Program-made: the position numbers and the translations under genes
The notes under the pieces: generated by a model
The model's input: only the letters and a program-made list of their open reading frames with translations
Databases searched by the model: none
What the model was told of the DNA's origin: nothing
Assembly (NCBI GenBank): GCA_012656075.1
Contig: JAAKBF010000224.1
Coordinates: forward strand, 620,001-684,000
Origin: Phytophthora hibernalis
Taxonomy: Eukaryota; Oomycota; Peronosporomycetes; Peronosporales; Peronosporaceae
Direction of reading: 5' to 3'
Length of the DNA stretch: 64,000 bases
Shown: positions 21,861 to 33,950 of the stretch, piece by piece
How positions within the stretch are numbered: position 1 is the first letter of the stretch
How the letters are laid out: each line of letters begins with the position of its first letter

Positions 21861-21876
21861 GCTCATTATTCAATTT
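21861..21876 (+). promoter_or_regulatory. oomycete initiator (Inr) of the first PDR transporter
   Basis: GCTCATTATTCAATTT matches the consensus GCTCATTYYNCAWTTT at all but one position. It lies 47 nt upstream of the ATG at 21923. It is the best promoter match in the window. Confidence 0.75.
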
Positions 21877-21922
21877 GGCTCGTGCGTGGCAAGCACCAAT
21901 TAATTGAACAAGCGACTTGGAC

Positions 21923-24900
21923 ATGGGCCCAGATACGCTGACGTCGGGTAAGGCCATGATGGCCAACGGCCCCAACGCGCTGCACAGCTTCGTGGCCGAT
22001 GCGTTCGAGGCGGCGATGGGCCGTGAGATGCCGCAGATGGAGGTGCGCTACCGCAACTTGAGCGTCACGGCCAACGTCGCGGTGACGGGCGAGATCACGT
22101 CCCAGTCGGAGCTGCCCACGGTCTTCAACACCGTCAAGCGCAGTCTGGCGCGGTTCGCGTGGAACAAGCGCGTGGTGCAGAAGGAGATCATCAAGAACGT
22201 GAGCGGCGTGTTCAAGCCCGGTACAATCACGTTGATGCTGGGCCAGCCGGGGTCGGGTAAGACGTCGCTCATGCGCGTGCTGGCTGGCCAGTTCCCAAAG
22301 AGCGGCAATGTCCAGATCGAAGGTGACGTGACGTACAACGGAGTCCCGCGTGAGGAGATCACGAAACTGCTGCCACAGTTCTCGGCCTACGTGACCCAGT
22401 TCGACAAACACTTTCCCAAACTTACAGTGCGTGAGACGCTTGAGTTCGCTTACGCTGTGTGTGGAGGAGGCATGTCGAAGCACAAGGAGATGATGAGTCA
22501 GGGTACACCGGAGCAGAACGCGACAGCACTCGAAACTGCACGTCAGTACTTCGAGCACTTTCCTGATCTTGTGATTGAGCAACTGGGTCTACATATTTGC
22601 CAGGACACAATCATTGGTAGCGGTATGCTACGTGGTGTGTCTGGTGGAGAACGGAAGCGCGTGACGACGGGCGAAATGGAGTTCGGCATGAAGTACATGA
22701 CGCTCATGGACGAGATCAGTACTGGTCTGGACAGTGCTGCGACCTTCGACATCATCACCACGCAGCGCAGTATCGCCAAGTGTCTGCACAAGACCATCGT
22801 GATCGCACTGCTTCAACCAGCCCCGGAGGTGTTCAACCTCTTCGACAACGTGATGGTACTGAACCAAGGCGAAATCATTTACCACGGTCCTCGCGACGAG
22901 GCTGTGGCGTACTTTGAGACGCTAGGATTCAAGTGTCCAGAAGGCCGTGACGCTGCTGATTTTCTGTTGGACCTCGGCACCAACATGCAGAAGAAGTACG
23001 AGGCTGCACTGCCTGTTGGTATGAGTAAGCACCCGCGACTCGCTAACGAGTTCTCGGAACATTGGCGACAGTCCTATCTGTACGATGACCTGGTGAAGGA
23101 CATCGATGCTCCTCATGACCCCGAACGCTTGAGAGATGTGGAAGAGCACATGAACAAGATGCCGGAATTCCGCCAAAGCTTCTGGGAAAGTACCATGACA
23201 GTGACTGCGCGTCAATGGAAGCTCACGAAGCGAAATACGTCCTTCATCTACGTGCGAGCTCTGATGGTTGTGGTTATGGGCTTGATCTACGGCAGTACGT
23301 TCTACCAAACGGATGCGACGGATGCTCAAATGACGATCGGAATCCTGTTCCAGGCGACGATTTTCATGAGTTTGGGTCAAACAGCCCAGGTCCCGACATT
23401 CTATGAGGCGCGCGATATTTTCTACAAGCAGCGCTCTGCCAACTTCTACCGTTCGGCATCTTTCGCAATTGCAAACTCGTTGGCTCTGATCCCGCAAGCC
23501 ATTGGAGAGAGTGTTGTTTTTGGCTCGCTGTTGTACTGATGTCTGGGCTGGTTCCCCATGCCGGTCACTTTGTGATCTTTTTGGTTGTTCTAGTCCTGAT
23601 CAACCTGGTGTACGCGGCGTGGTTCTTCTGCCTGACCGCTATCTGCCCGAGCTTCAATATCGCTAAGCCCATGTCGACGTTTACGATCGTCATCTTTAAC
23701 CTGTTCGGCGGCTTCGTGATGGCGAAGAACGTGATGCCCGACTGGTTGATCTGGGTCTACTACCTGGTCCCCGATGCATGGTCTCTACGTGCTTTGTGTG
23801 TGAATGAATACCGTTCCGCCAAATATGACGTGTGCGTGTACAACGGTGTGGATTACTGCTCCGAGTACGACATGACCATGGGCGAGTATTTTTGAAGCAG
23901 TACGCGGTGCCGTCGAACCCGAATTGGGCGTGGGTGGGCATCATTTACATGATTGGACTGTACATCTTCCTCATGGCGACCGGCGCACTTGTGCTCGAGT
24001 ACAAACGTTATGATGGTCCGGCTAACGTTTCCCTCAAACCGAAGGACGAGGATGACAACGAAACGACCAAGGAAACTGGGGTCTACGTGCTGGTGAAAAC
24101 ACCCAAAACTCTGGAACCTCTTCTGGTTCAGGGTCACCGAAACATGATATCGTGGTGAATGTTCCCGTTCGCGAGAAAATGTTCGTGCCTGTGACGATCG
24201 CTTTCAAGGACCTGAGGTACTCCGTTCCGAAGCCTGGTAGTCCGAAAGAGTCTCTAGAATTGCTCAAGGGGATCAGCGGGTTTGCTGAGCCCGGCTCGTT
24301 GACAGCTTTGATGGGATCTTCCGGCGCAGGCAAAACTACACTAATGGACGTGATCGCCGGTCGCAAGACGGGTGGCAAAATTGAAGGCGAAATTATGTTG
24401 AACGGCTATGAGGCCAACGACCTCGCTATTCGTCGATGCACGGGCTACTGTGAGCAAATGGACATTCACTCGGATGCGTCGACGATCCGTGAGTCCCTGA
24501 CGTTCAGCGCTTTCCTTCGCCAGGACAGCAGCATTCTTGACGCCAAGAAATACGATACGGTGAACGAGTGCTTGGACTTGCTGGATATGCACGAAATTGC
24601 AGACAAAATAGTGCGTGGGTGCTCGCAGGAGCAAATGAAGCGATTGACGATTGGCGTGGAGCTTGCTGCTCAACCGAGTATTTTGTTTCTGGACGAGCCG
24701 ACCAGCGGCCTGGATGCTCACTCTGCCAAGTTGATCATGGACGGTGTTCGCAAGGTTGCCGACAGCGGACGCACTATTGTGTGCACGATCCACCAGCCTT
24801 CGTCTGACGTGTTCTTCCTGTTCGACCACTTGCTGTTGTTGAAACGTGGTGGTGAGTCGGTGTTTGTTGGCGACCTTGGCGAGAAGTGCCACAAGTTGGT

Positions 24901-26044
24901 GGATTACCTGGAGGCGATTCCCGGTACGTCACCGTGCCCGAAGGACCAGAACCCAGCGTCGTGGATGCTGGAAGTTATTGGGGCCGGTGTCAGCAGCTCA
25001 TCGAAAAACACGACAGACTTCGTGAAGTGTTTTCAGGAGAGTGAGGAAAAGCGCATCTTGGACGCGCAACTGGACAGACCTGGAGTAGCCCAACCGAGCC
25101 CGGATCTCCCAGAGATGTTATTCCAGAAGAAACGTGCTGCGAACTCGTACACGCAGATGAAGTTCTTGCTGAAGCGTTTCAACGACCGCTACTGGCGCAC
25201 ACCGACGTACAACATCACGCGTTTTGCGATTGCATTGGGTTTGGCCATCTTGTTCGCCATCGTCTTTGCGAACAAGTCGTACCAGACGTACCAAGAGGTC
25301 AACGCAGGTGTTGCCATGGTGTTCATGACGTCCATGTTCAACGGAGTCATCTCGTTTACAGGAACGCTTCCCATCTCGTTCGCAGAGCGCGGAGCGTACT
25401 ACCGCGAGCGTGCATCACAGACCTACAACTGCTTGTGGTATTTTGTGGGCTCAACGGTGGCCGAGATCCCGTACGTCTTCTTTAGCGGCGCGTTGTTCAC
25501 GATCATCTACTACCCATCGGTGGGCTTCACGGACGTGGCGTCGGGTTTCATGTTCTGGATTTCAATTTCACTCTTCGTGCTGATGCAGACATACCTGGGC
25601 CAGTTCTTCATCTACGCGATGCCCAGCGTGGAGGTGGCTGCCATCCTGGGTGTGCTCTACAACTCCATTTGTCTGCTTTTCGCCGGATTCAACCCTCCTG
25701 CTGCTAACATTCCGAGTGGCTACCACTGGCTGTACCTGATCACTCCGCAGAAATATTCAATGGGCATTTTGAACTCCCTCGTCTTCACGGACTGTCCCGA
25801 GTTGCCGACCTGGAACGACGTCACTGGTCAGTACGAAGGTGGAAGTGGTGTGCTAGCTTGCCAGGAGTTAACAAACGCGCCCAGTTCGATAGGCCACACT
25901 ACCGTGAAGGAATATGTGGAGTCGAACTTCGGATACAAGCACTCGGAGATTTGGAGCAACTTCGGCTACATGTTCGTGTTCATCGTGGTGTTTAGGCTGT
26001 TTGCTTTGCTCTCGCTGCGCTTCATCAACCACCAGAAAAGATAG
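21923..26044 (+). CDS. full-size PDR/ABCG transporter 1
   Basis: About 1,374 residues arranged as NBD-TMD-NBD-TMD, the pleiotropic drug resistance type that exports lipophilic compounds across the plasma membrane. NBD1 has Walker A GQPGSGKTSLM (residues near 107), signature VSGGERKRVTTGE (near 238) and Walker B YMTLMDEIS. TMD1 runs from VRALMVVVMGLIYGSTFY. NBD2 has Walker A GSSGAGKTTLMDV, signature-position CSQEQMKRLTIGVEL and Walker B SILFLDEPTSGLDAHS. TMD2 carries ITRFAIALGLAILFAIVF onward. The frame is lost three times by one base: at G 23538 (restores YWMSGLVPHAG), the T5 at 23889-23893 (restores GEYFLKQYAVP) and the A4 at 24105-24108 (restores KNSGTSSGSG). The open frame begins at a TTG at 21917; the first ATG is 21923. 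Confidence 0.92.
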
Positions 26045-26515
26045 ACAAAGGAAGCCTAATCATCCAGTTGTAGAGACACACAACACCAACAAATAAATAT
26101 CGTTGCTTGTGTGTCTGGACATGAAGTGAATTCAATCGAGGAGCGACTTTGCCAAACGTTATTATAATACCGGACTGTATGATGATGGCGACTGCACGCG
26201 ATCTAAAACACGAGCACAAACAAAATCCTAGAACCCCACTTAGACAGAACTTTAGTTTCTGGACTAACGCGCCGTAACGAGATGATACTCTGGAACAATC
26301 GTCGTCCGAGTTGCTCCGCTGGAACTATTGGAACATAAGATGGTAATTTATCCGTAATTTATACAACGGAGTTTTGCGAAGTCCAGGAACTAAAGTTTTA
26401 AAATAGGCGACCGTGATTAGTCCAAGTCGGTTCGAAGAAACAAAAGACTTGGGAGTTGCGGTCTAGACTAACTGTGTTCCAGCTTGCTGTGGTTGAACAC
26501 CCACGCCAAATGATC
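26045..26515. repeat. 3' flank with AT-rich dispersed repeat piece
   Basis: After the transporter stop, 26270-26400 contains phrases (GGAACTATTGGAACAT, then TTATCCGTAATTTAT) that recur in altered form at about 51465-51510. TCCGTAA-type motifs also occur in the AT-rich repeats at 33.6 and 38.9 kb. No gene is seen. Confidence 0.5.
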
Positions 26516-26519
26516 TCAC

Positions 26520-28990
26520 CTACTCCAAACGAGCCCGTTTCTTCTCACTATGAGTGCCTTCTTCGCTGGAGTGCCTTTTCGAACGATCCAGCTCCTCTTT
26601 GTATTGCTGCAGTTTCTGCTGACACTCTGTGAACCACTTGCGCGTCTTGGTGATCGTTACGACCGCATTGGCATCTTGCTTCCATCTTGAACGAGGCATT
26701 CACTTGCTTCTCCCGCGTCCACTTGGCCGCATAATTATTCGCATCATGAAAGCCCTTGAACTGGCGGACCCCCTTCGTCACCTTCATGGTGACCTCAGAA
26801 CCCCGAAGAAACGCTTGCACTCGGGCATTGTCCGCAAGCTCAGAGCGAGGCATTTCCCACGAGAAAGGTTTATCCAGCGACTCAATTTCCGTGTTTAGCC
26901 ACGCAATCCGCTTCGAGACGAGAGCTACAAACACGCCAGTATTCTTGTCACTTATGTCGACACTGCCGAAAACGGGAAGTACCTTCTCGATTGTTGGTCC
27001 TAGAAGACTCGGATCAGTTTCCTTGAACAAATTCGCCACTTTTTCAACATTTTCATCGCCGTTATTACTGCTACTGATAACCCACTTGAGCAGTAGCCCA
27101 GATGCCTTGGACGTAGGTAAATCAGCAGCACTGAGTTTCACCGCCTCAATCATAGCCATTTTAAGCTGTGCATCATGTGCAAGGCCCTCGCCCAAACCAT
27201 CAAGCACATGTGTAGTGCCAACTCCATGCACGAAAGCCCAATACTATCCGTCTCCATGCCATATGTACTGGCACTCGAGCTTAAGTTTTCCAATAACACT
27301 TCGACGATATCACTCCAATTGAACACCTGCAGCATGTCGATGACGGCAGGAACAAAAGTTTCTTTTCCTTCCAAATGACCTAATCGACAAGGACATAACT
27401 CCGTGACAAACGATTCGATCAGAGCTGGATCACCAGCATCAGTAGCCAGTTCACAAAATAGTCTACAAAACCTCATCGGTAAATCGTCACGGGGTAACAA
27501 TCGTACTTTTTCAGTGTTAAGTCTCGCGCCGACAACATCCAAGAACTCGCCAAGCGCAGCAGCGTCAACAGGTTTTCCATCGTAGAGCACGTCGATGGCT
27601 ATGCTCAGCGGCAGCATTCGGTAAGAGAGTTCTGCGTGTCTCGCCTCAGATCACGCAAAAAGCCGAGTACCGAGCATACTTCGTACATTTCGTGGGGCCT
27701 TCGTTGCCCATGTATCCCTCTTCCTTGCTGATTCCATGTGGGGTCCAAAACTGAGAAAGTGTTTCTTGTCCTGGATTCAGGAAGTTGATCGCTGGTTTCA
27801 CATTGTTCACGGCCCCAAGCACCTCCCCGCTAGAAGAGTACCATAAGATAGATTGCACTTTTCGTTCGGGATGCCAATCCCCATTCGATCTTGTTCAAAC
27901 TCAATGTTCTGTTTCATTTCAGCAATGAAAACCTTCAGTTTCTTGTCTGCGCTGACAAGTACATTTACTTCCTCAAGGGCGTGAACTGTTGCGGCATCGA
28001 TACCTTTCAGCGCCCCAAGATCCAAACTCTTGATACTAGTTTACATGTACTCATGCGACATCAGCAAGGTAAAATAATCATCCTCAGGACCCATGGTACT
28101 GATAGCTTCGGTTAAATCGTCGCTCGTGGCATTTTTCAATATGATGCATCGTTAGCGGCAAACAAATCAAATACACCAAAACAAGACAGTAGCCGTTGCC
28201 ACCTTTTCCACGGCGTGTTCGGCATCTGCATAATGCACCGCGAAATGCGGCAGGAAAGACGCCGTGCCATCTGCCTTCCCGAAATCGTGACGCTGCTTGA
28301 CTTCTCCACCTCGATAAATGACCAAATCGCCTCCTTCATGAGAACTTGGCAGCTGAACGACCAACGTTGCAATCACACCATCTTCTTTTTCGGTGTCCTG
28401 ATGTTTCACAAAGTGCCCCCTCGCCATACACCAGCAGGTTGTATAGAAAACAATGGAGAGGAGTATCATTATACCCCAATCGGTCTGCAACCATTCAACA
28501 AGCTTGTTCAAGCCGCTCTTCCACGCCATATTCTCAAACCGAACTTGATTTTCTCCCAGTTGCCAGCTCTTACGGACGTTTTCGTCCATCTTAGTGTCCA
28601 CGTTGTGACCAAACGGTGATTTCTCACTTCTCAATGAGCACCAGGGCCTGCTCAGGAATGATAGGTACAGGAATTGATCCGACTCCATCGACAAATAGCC
28701 CAGGTTGGGCTGGTAAAGTAGTCGCTTGTCCACCAAACGAGCATTCTCTTGCTTGCTCGTCAGCGAGTGCTAACACCTTGCTGGTTTTAAAAGCAGCGGC
28801 GCCTGAGGGTACTGGAACGTCTTCGGCATCTCCTTCTCAGCCAAATGGCCACTTCCCTTTTCAAAAGCATTGTCCTTACCAGTACTTGTGCGAGAACGCA
28901 TCTTCGATTTCAAGAAGAATCGCGACTGAGCAGAAGACGAATATTTTGCCGCAAGTGATTGACGGATTGTGACCAGAGGTTGACCCATTT
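26520..28990 (-). pseudogene. 2OG-oxygenase-like protein, decayed copy 1
   Basis: Minus-strand copy of a large protein. Its core (GEGALCETSG in one frame, GHFVKHQDTEKEDG in the next; then VVQLPSSHEGGDLVIYRGGE, VKQRHDFGKADGTASFLPHF, AVHYADAEHAVEKV) looks like a prolyl-hydroxylase-type double-stranded beta-helix. Beyond it lie helical segments (LGPTIEKVLPVFGSVDIS; RVQAFLRGSEVTMKV) and a basic C terminus ending EKKRARLE. Frame changes and stops occur throughout: after LIEK near 28625, at LFWCI near 28170, and after SHEYM near 28045. Some of these lesions are identical in the inverted copy at 52878. It is not expected to make a full protein. The enzyme assignment rests on fold-like motifs only. 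Confidence 0.7.
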
Positions 28991-29404
28991 TGACGTTTTG
29001 CTGAGCAGTTTGCTGACAAGAAGCATGACTGCACTATTATACTACTAGCACCACATTGGGCTTCTTCGAAACTAATACTACTGAAGTAGTACTGTAGCAT
29101 GTTTTTACTACAATGTTCACATTCAGAGCTTTCCCAGGCTCCTGCTCTTCATTCACGTATATATTTATCACATGTATTACATGTACGCCCGTACTTGTAC
29201 AACACCCTTCGGTGATAGCTGAAGCAGCACTTGCGTTTCACACGCTTATTTTCTATTTGTTCTCCTGAAGTTCGTATCCAGATTTCGTTTACCGGCACTC
29301 CATCGAGTAAATTGCGGTGTGGCCGATGTATGATGACTTGGTAAAATCATCAGTCGGGTTATAAGTCGACCGTTTCAAGCGCCGCCCATGGCTCCAAGAA
29401 GGCA
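28991..29404. other. intergenic, nothing recognised
   Basis: AT-rich flank of the oxygenase pseudogene. It contains several short palindromic TACATGTA-type words but no gene. Confidence 0.3.
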
Positions 29405-29690
29405 ACGAATAGGAAAACTGGATATCATGTGTTCTTGTCCAGCTGGCTGGAGTCGCCTCTCAAAGCCGAGGCGCGCCGCAAGACGACACTGATACAGTAG
29501 TTATGCCGCGGTTGAAGACTTCTTTGATAAGCATCCCGTGCAGTCAGGAAACATTTCAGATTATACTAACGTAACCCTACTGCATGTATTCATGTAATAG
29601 ATCGTAATAATAGATGTCACGGATAAAACAACCTTAATGTAGGTTGCTCGGTGTTCGCATTTGACTAAATATAATATATGGGTTGAATAG
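29405..29690 (+). repeat. dispersed repeat A, copy 1
   Basis: About 285 bp that recurs in the same orientation at 38568-38846. It includes GTTCTTGTCCAGCTGGCTGG, GCGGTTGAAGACTTCTTTGA and GTTCGCATTTGACTAAATAT. The copies differ by small indels. It could be a solo LTR or a non-autonomous element; terminal structure was not resolved. Confidence 0.75.
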
Positions 29691-29809
29691 TGAGAGGTTA
29701 TCTTCTTAGGGTTAGGGAGTAACATATTGGATTGTCGCTGTTTCGTAGCAAGTATCTAACCATTTGTATGGAATCGTAGGAAAGTTTGGCTTTTTCCCTA
29801 TCATTCGAA

Positions 29810-31080
29810 ATGATGCCTGCTCGAAATACTTCAGCTTTGTATGCTGTACGGTTTGGTGCGTGTATGGCTCTGTTTCGTCGCCTTAAAATCCAACGAGTAA
29901 TGGCCGCACATCATTCGTCGAAAAGAGAGCCAAGGCCTAAAGACAACGAGCAGCTCAAGCGCTCGGCCAAGACCAAGCCCGCCAGTAATAAGGCGAAGAA
30001 GGGAGAGAAGGCTGTTCCCGAGGACAAGACGGCTCAAGCGACCGCGGTCTGGGTAGAGAAGACCATCTCGACAGGATACGGCCCCGTGGACACTATGGCG
30101 GCGAGTATGTCTGGTTTGACCAGTACACCCAGCGCCACTACAACCATGGCAGGTGTTTACAGCATTTCAGACATGCACTTAGGGCCTGATACCACGGCCA
30201 ACACGACAAGCACTCTTCGTCAATCGCTTCCTGCAGTGCTCGCGACATCAACTCGCCCAGATACGGCCGACTCGGCCAACATGAACTTTCAACGTTCCTG
30301 TTTAGACAGGATCGAGCTCTAGACCAGCTAAAATCTGCTCTGGCACCTGACACATCGCCGTGGATGAAGCCGACGGGTGTCCCTCCCCACGTCGAGTTGT
30401 ATAAGCAGCTATTGTCGATGCAAAACTCTATCGACAACTTGCCGCCAGTGCTGTTGGAGGGAATTAGTACGCTGATTGAGCAAAAAGGAGTGGCGGCTGG
30501 AAACATCACGAAGGACCAACTCGAGACTACAATAGAGAAGCTGCTGGAGCGTGCTGGGTTGGCACAAGCACCAGCACCCACGCCTCAGCAGAACCAGCAA
30601 TCCGGTGAGAGCGGCATTGTTCATTTTTACGACGGCAAATTCCACTTATTGCCAAAGTCGTTCGAGTTTCCACGAACGGGCCCATTTGGGTCGTGGAAGC
30701 TGTGGTGGTTCGGCGATAGCCACCAAGGCTACCCCCACTCAAAAAATTCGCACCCACGACCTTCCTAGCCCAGACATGAAAAAACATTCTCTGATTGGAG
30801 AGTGCTGGTACGGAACATCACAGCCGCTGCAGGCTCAACCGGGATGTCAATTACAGCCAACATGTCCGAGCAGCAAGCAGCTGAAGTGTTTCAAATCGGC
30901 ATGGACAATTTGCAACTGGCACCCTCGAGACGTAAGCGTCGTCTCGCTGAGCTTACTGTCACTACCATCTTGCGTCTAGTCCGAGAGGCACAACAAGCTG
31001 ATCAACGAGGAAGGCCAAGCACAGACACAAGTGACACTTCTTCAACATCACCACAGAAAAAGCGTCAGCGATTAGCTTAG
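29810..31080 (+). pseudogene. Crypton-associated ORF1 (oomycete DNA-binding-like protein)
   Basis: A basic N terminus (KREPRPKDNEQLKRSAKTKP) and helical middle lead to a block HFYDGKFHLLPKSFEFPRTG, then WKLWWFGDSHQGYPP, whose W-x3-W..G..YPP spacing is typical of transposon-linked DNA-binding domains in oomycetes. The C terminus is basic (RRKRRLAELTV; PQKKRQRLA). Frame interruptions: a T3 at 30301-30303 one base short (FRQDRALDQLKSA restored), one C missing before LKKF near 30736, and a compensating change near 30775. Stop at 31078. It lies upstream of the recombinase and may be the first gene of the same element. Confidence 0.55.
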
Positions 31081-31247
31081 TTTTAACCAATCAGTCTGCC
31101 TCATTCATTTGCCGTAAATATATCCTACGCTTTTGCCAGATAAGTGAATGCACTATAGGCTGAGGACGGCGGCCCTCCCTGTCGAGAGGCCGTCGCCGAT
31201 AGCGAAAACCTCACCAACGGAATCAAAAATAGTCAACATCTCAATCT

Positions 31248-33009
31248 GTGCTGCAGGGTCGCAATGGAGCCACCGGGTCTGCAAGTGGAGCTCGAAGAGT
31301 GCCCACGCAACTCTTGATTGGTGTCGAGACGCAAGACCTACAAACACCATTCGCGCCGAAGCAGCGAGAATTTAAGGCATGGTGTGATCGAAAGGGTTTC
31401 CATGAAACTACATGCTATCAAGTTACGGCATCAAGGATGCACTTATTTCATCGAGAAGAAGTGGTGGATCGTGAGGTTCGAGTCAAAAACTCGAAGCGTA
31501 AAGTTGGCGTTGCCACTGTTGAGATGTATGTGAACGCAATCTCGGATCTGTACAGTGATCAGCAAACTCGAAGCGCAAATGCGCACCCACACCCTCGCAA
31601 CATGCTCATCAAAGCGCTTCTGTCATCGCTCAAGCGCGAAAAACACGAGAAAAACAAGCGTGAGTACGTAGATCGTGGGGTTGGTTCTTTGTTGGATGGA
31701 TACTGTACTACAGATGACCTGGTTTCAATCTCTCGCTACTATTTGAATTTCAACACTGGAAGTGACTTACGCAACCGGATGAGCCACTTTTTGTGCCATG
31801 CGTGCTTATTAAGGGGAGTCTGCACGCAACTTGGAGTTGCCTGACCTGTTTAACGTGGTTCTGGAGCACGAGGGATACACGGAGTGCCGCGCGTTGGTTA
31901 TGGTGATGGAGCAGGGTAAGACTCTACAACTCCATTGACATACCGGGCTCATTACGATGCTACCGTAAAAGCTTTTGCTGCTCTTGGAATGCACTCAAAA
32001 GCGAAGACCCACGCCGCTCGAGGATCAGGATCGAGGATGGCAGAGTTAGCAGGCGCAACATAGTCACAAATACGACGGTTAGGGCGCTGGAATGCTGGAG
32101 CCATGGAGGGATGCTACCTGACTGCTTTGCCACGAGATGCCATGCGCTTCCTTGCTGGCTTCTCGCCAGACCGACGATCGTTCTTTTTGGAACGCGCTGC
32201 CCTCGTTCCGCAAGATAGTCTGCAGCGCGAAGTGTTCCCATTTGTCGAAAACTACATGGAAGCGTATGTGAAGCAGTCAACACCACATGTAGCAACTGGC
32301 GGCTTCTTGGATTTGTTAGTTTACCTTCGCGCTGTAATTCTTCAAGACGCCGTACTTCTGCGGGATGTGCATCCAGGGCACAAGCTGTGGACCCACCCTC
32401 TGTTCAACTCTGACGAGTTCAATTCGTTTGCCGCCGCGATGAAGGCAAAACTTCTCGTGGAAAAATCACCTCAAACAATCCATTTGAATGAGGTAGTTCC
32501 TGATTTGATGGACCACCTAAAACAACAGCAACAACAGACGTTAGCGCATATCGACGACAAGATTAGTGCAGTTGGAACAACACTTCACAGTTTAACGGGA
32601 TCATTCCAGCAGCTTACATCGGGCGCTGCTCCTGCTCGCTTGACCGTCGATTGGAGCAATACAGACACATTTATCTCTGCGCCGCTCAGGCCTCTCTTCC
32701 TGCGACATACAAGATGGTGAGATCGTTGAAGACTGTACACCAAGTCTGACAGGAATGGTCGCTTGGCATACACGGCAGTCCCGCTGTGAGGGATCTTGAG
32801 GAACATCTCGGTTCGAGTTGGCGAAATACTGCAGCCGAAAAACGCTGTTTTTTCGTCACAAGCGTATCATCGAACGTTTATTTGCTGTCGCACAACATGA
32901 GAAAGTGAGTCACGAACCAGCTGTGTGTGTGCTCGAGGCTCACCGTACCCAAGAAAAACTTACCCTTAATGCATTGAGCGATAGCTTACAGAAAACCATT
33001 AGGCTGTAA
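31248..33009 (+). pseudogene. Crypton tyrosine recombinase with catalytic-block deletion
   Basis: The N-terminal core-binding part is present (QREFKAWCDRKGF; VEMYVNAISDLYSDQQ; LSSLKREKHEKNKREYVDRG). Next comes ESARNLELPDLFNVVL, ending KTLQ near 31930. The sequence then jumps to YDATVKAFAALGMHSKAKTH. In intact Crypton enzymes this gap holds the block with the first catalytic Arg. The H-x-x-R region (THAARGSGSRMAEL), RRLGRWNAGAMEGCYLTALP (nucleophile Tyr) and FSPDRRSFFLERAALVPQ are retained. A TAG at about 32061 and a TGA at about 32739 interrupt the frame; the latter sits in the GCR1-C-like tail (GSPAVRDLEEHLGSSWR; FFRHKRIIERL). Not active. Confidence 0.75.
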
Positions 33010-33144
33010 ACAGCTACCAAAAATCGTGAATTCATTCAGTTAGTATCTCGCGTTGCAAACGGACTCTTCCTTACCATTCTGTCGTGCTGTTCACCACCTA
33101 CATGGCCATCTCTGCTAGAGTAATGTCGCCCGCCTCGCTTGCGC

Positions 33145-33470
33145 TCGCTCGCCACCAGTATACCACCTCTTGCGGCACTACGGCGCCCGTTCTTGACCGT
33201 CACCAACACGGGGCCATCACCCCCGCAGCACTGCTGTACGTCACACCCACCTCTCTGCACTCGACCACTGCTAACGGGGCCATAACCCCCGCAGCACAGC
33301 GGCGTACTTCTCGCCCGCCTCTCCGCACTCGGCCGCTGTCAACAGGGCCATCACCCCCGCAGCACAGCGGCGTACTTCTCGCCCGCCTCTCTGCACTCGA
33401 CCACTGCTAACGGGGCCATCACCCCCGCAACACAGCGGCGTACTTCTCGCCCGCCTCTCTGCACTGGAGG
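33145..33470 (+). repeat. GC-rich minisatellite, 66-68 bp unit, about 4-5 copies
   Basis: The phrase GGGGCCATCACCCCCGCAGC recurs near 33212, 33278, 33346 and 33414, giving spacings of 66, 68 and 68 bp. The body contains GGCGTACTTCTCGCCCGCCT. Open frames running through it on either strand are repeat artefacts. Confidence 0.85.
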
Positions 33471-33599
33471 TGAACGCCGAGTGGATGATAAATGTCCAGT
33501 GACCCACTGAGTGGATCGTGCCAATATCATTTGTAATCCGGAAGAGCTCCCTTCAGATAATCCAGTTATCCGAGGGACGGGAGGCGGCACCCCTGTCCA

Positions 33600-33797
33600 C
33601 TTCCGATAATTGAAATTATCAGTTATTTAACCCAAAAATATTTTTAAAAATATCAAAAGCTACTAATCCGTAAATTACGGACCGTAATATTTGATATTCT
33701 CTCTTTTTAAATTTAAAATTATAAAAAAATCAAAAGTGGAACAGAGCCAAAATAATCCGTAAATTACGACCCGTAATATATTTATTTGATATTTCTG
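33600..33797 (+). repeat. AT-rich dispersed repeat B, copy 1
   Basis: About 190 bp repeated in direct orientation at 38850-39035. Shared landmarks are AATCCGTAAATTACGGACCG, TATTTTTAAAAATATCAAAAG and AATCCGTAAATTACGA. Several short inverted words (CCGTAAATTACGG) are present. The two copies flank the MULE region at a distance of about 5.2 kb. Confidence 0.75.
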
Positions 33798-33950
33798 AAG
33801 GGGGACCGTTGGAGACCATGATTAAAAGCCTGGAAATGTTCATGATCGAGAAACAGGATTTGGCCATGATTGTAACTTATTTTTCTTGCCGCTTCGGCTA
33901 TTTCCGAGCGATAGAGAAACGTACGCAATTTCCATTTTGGCTCAGATAAG

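Larger units (their letters stand above)
29786..33009 (+). mobile_element. Crypton-type tyrosine recombinase element (decayed)
   Basis: Two coding parts in one orientation: an N-terminal DNA-binding-like ORF (29810-31080) and a tyrosine recombinase with an Ndc10/GCR1-C-like C terminus (31248-33009). Cryptons move as circles through a tyrosine recombinase and have no terminal inverted repeats, consistent with finding none. The recombinase is broken by an internal loss and by stops, so this copy cannot move by itself. Ends are approximate. Confidence 0.75.

Noticed and set aside
23539..24158. Transporter 1 as three separate genes or a pseudogene
   Set aside because: Each break is a single missing base, and transporter 2 is uninterrupted at all three places; the restored protein aligns throughout.
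33036..33590. Overlapping open frames on both strands as small genes
   Set aside because: They read through the 66-68 bp tandem repeat and exist only because the unit lacks stops.
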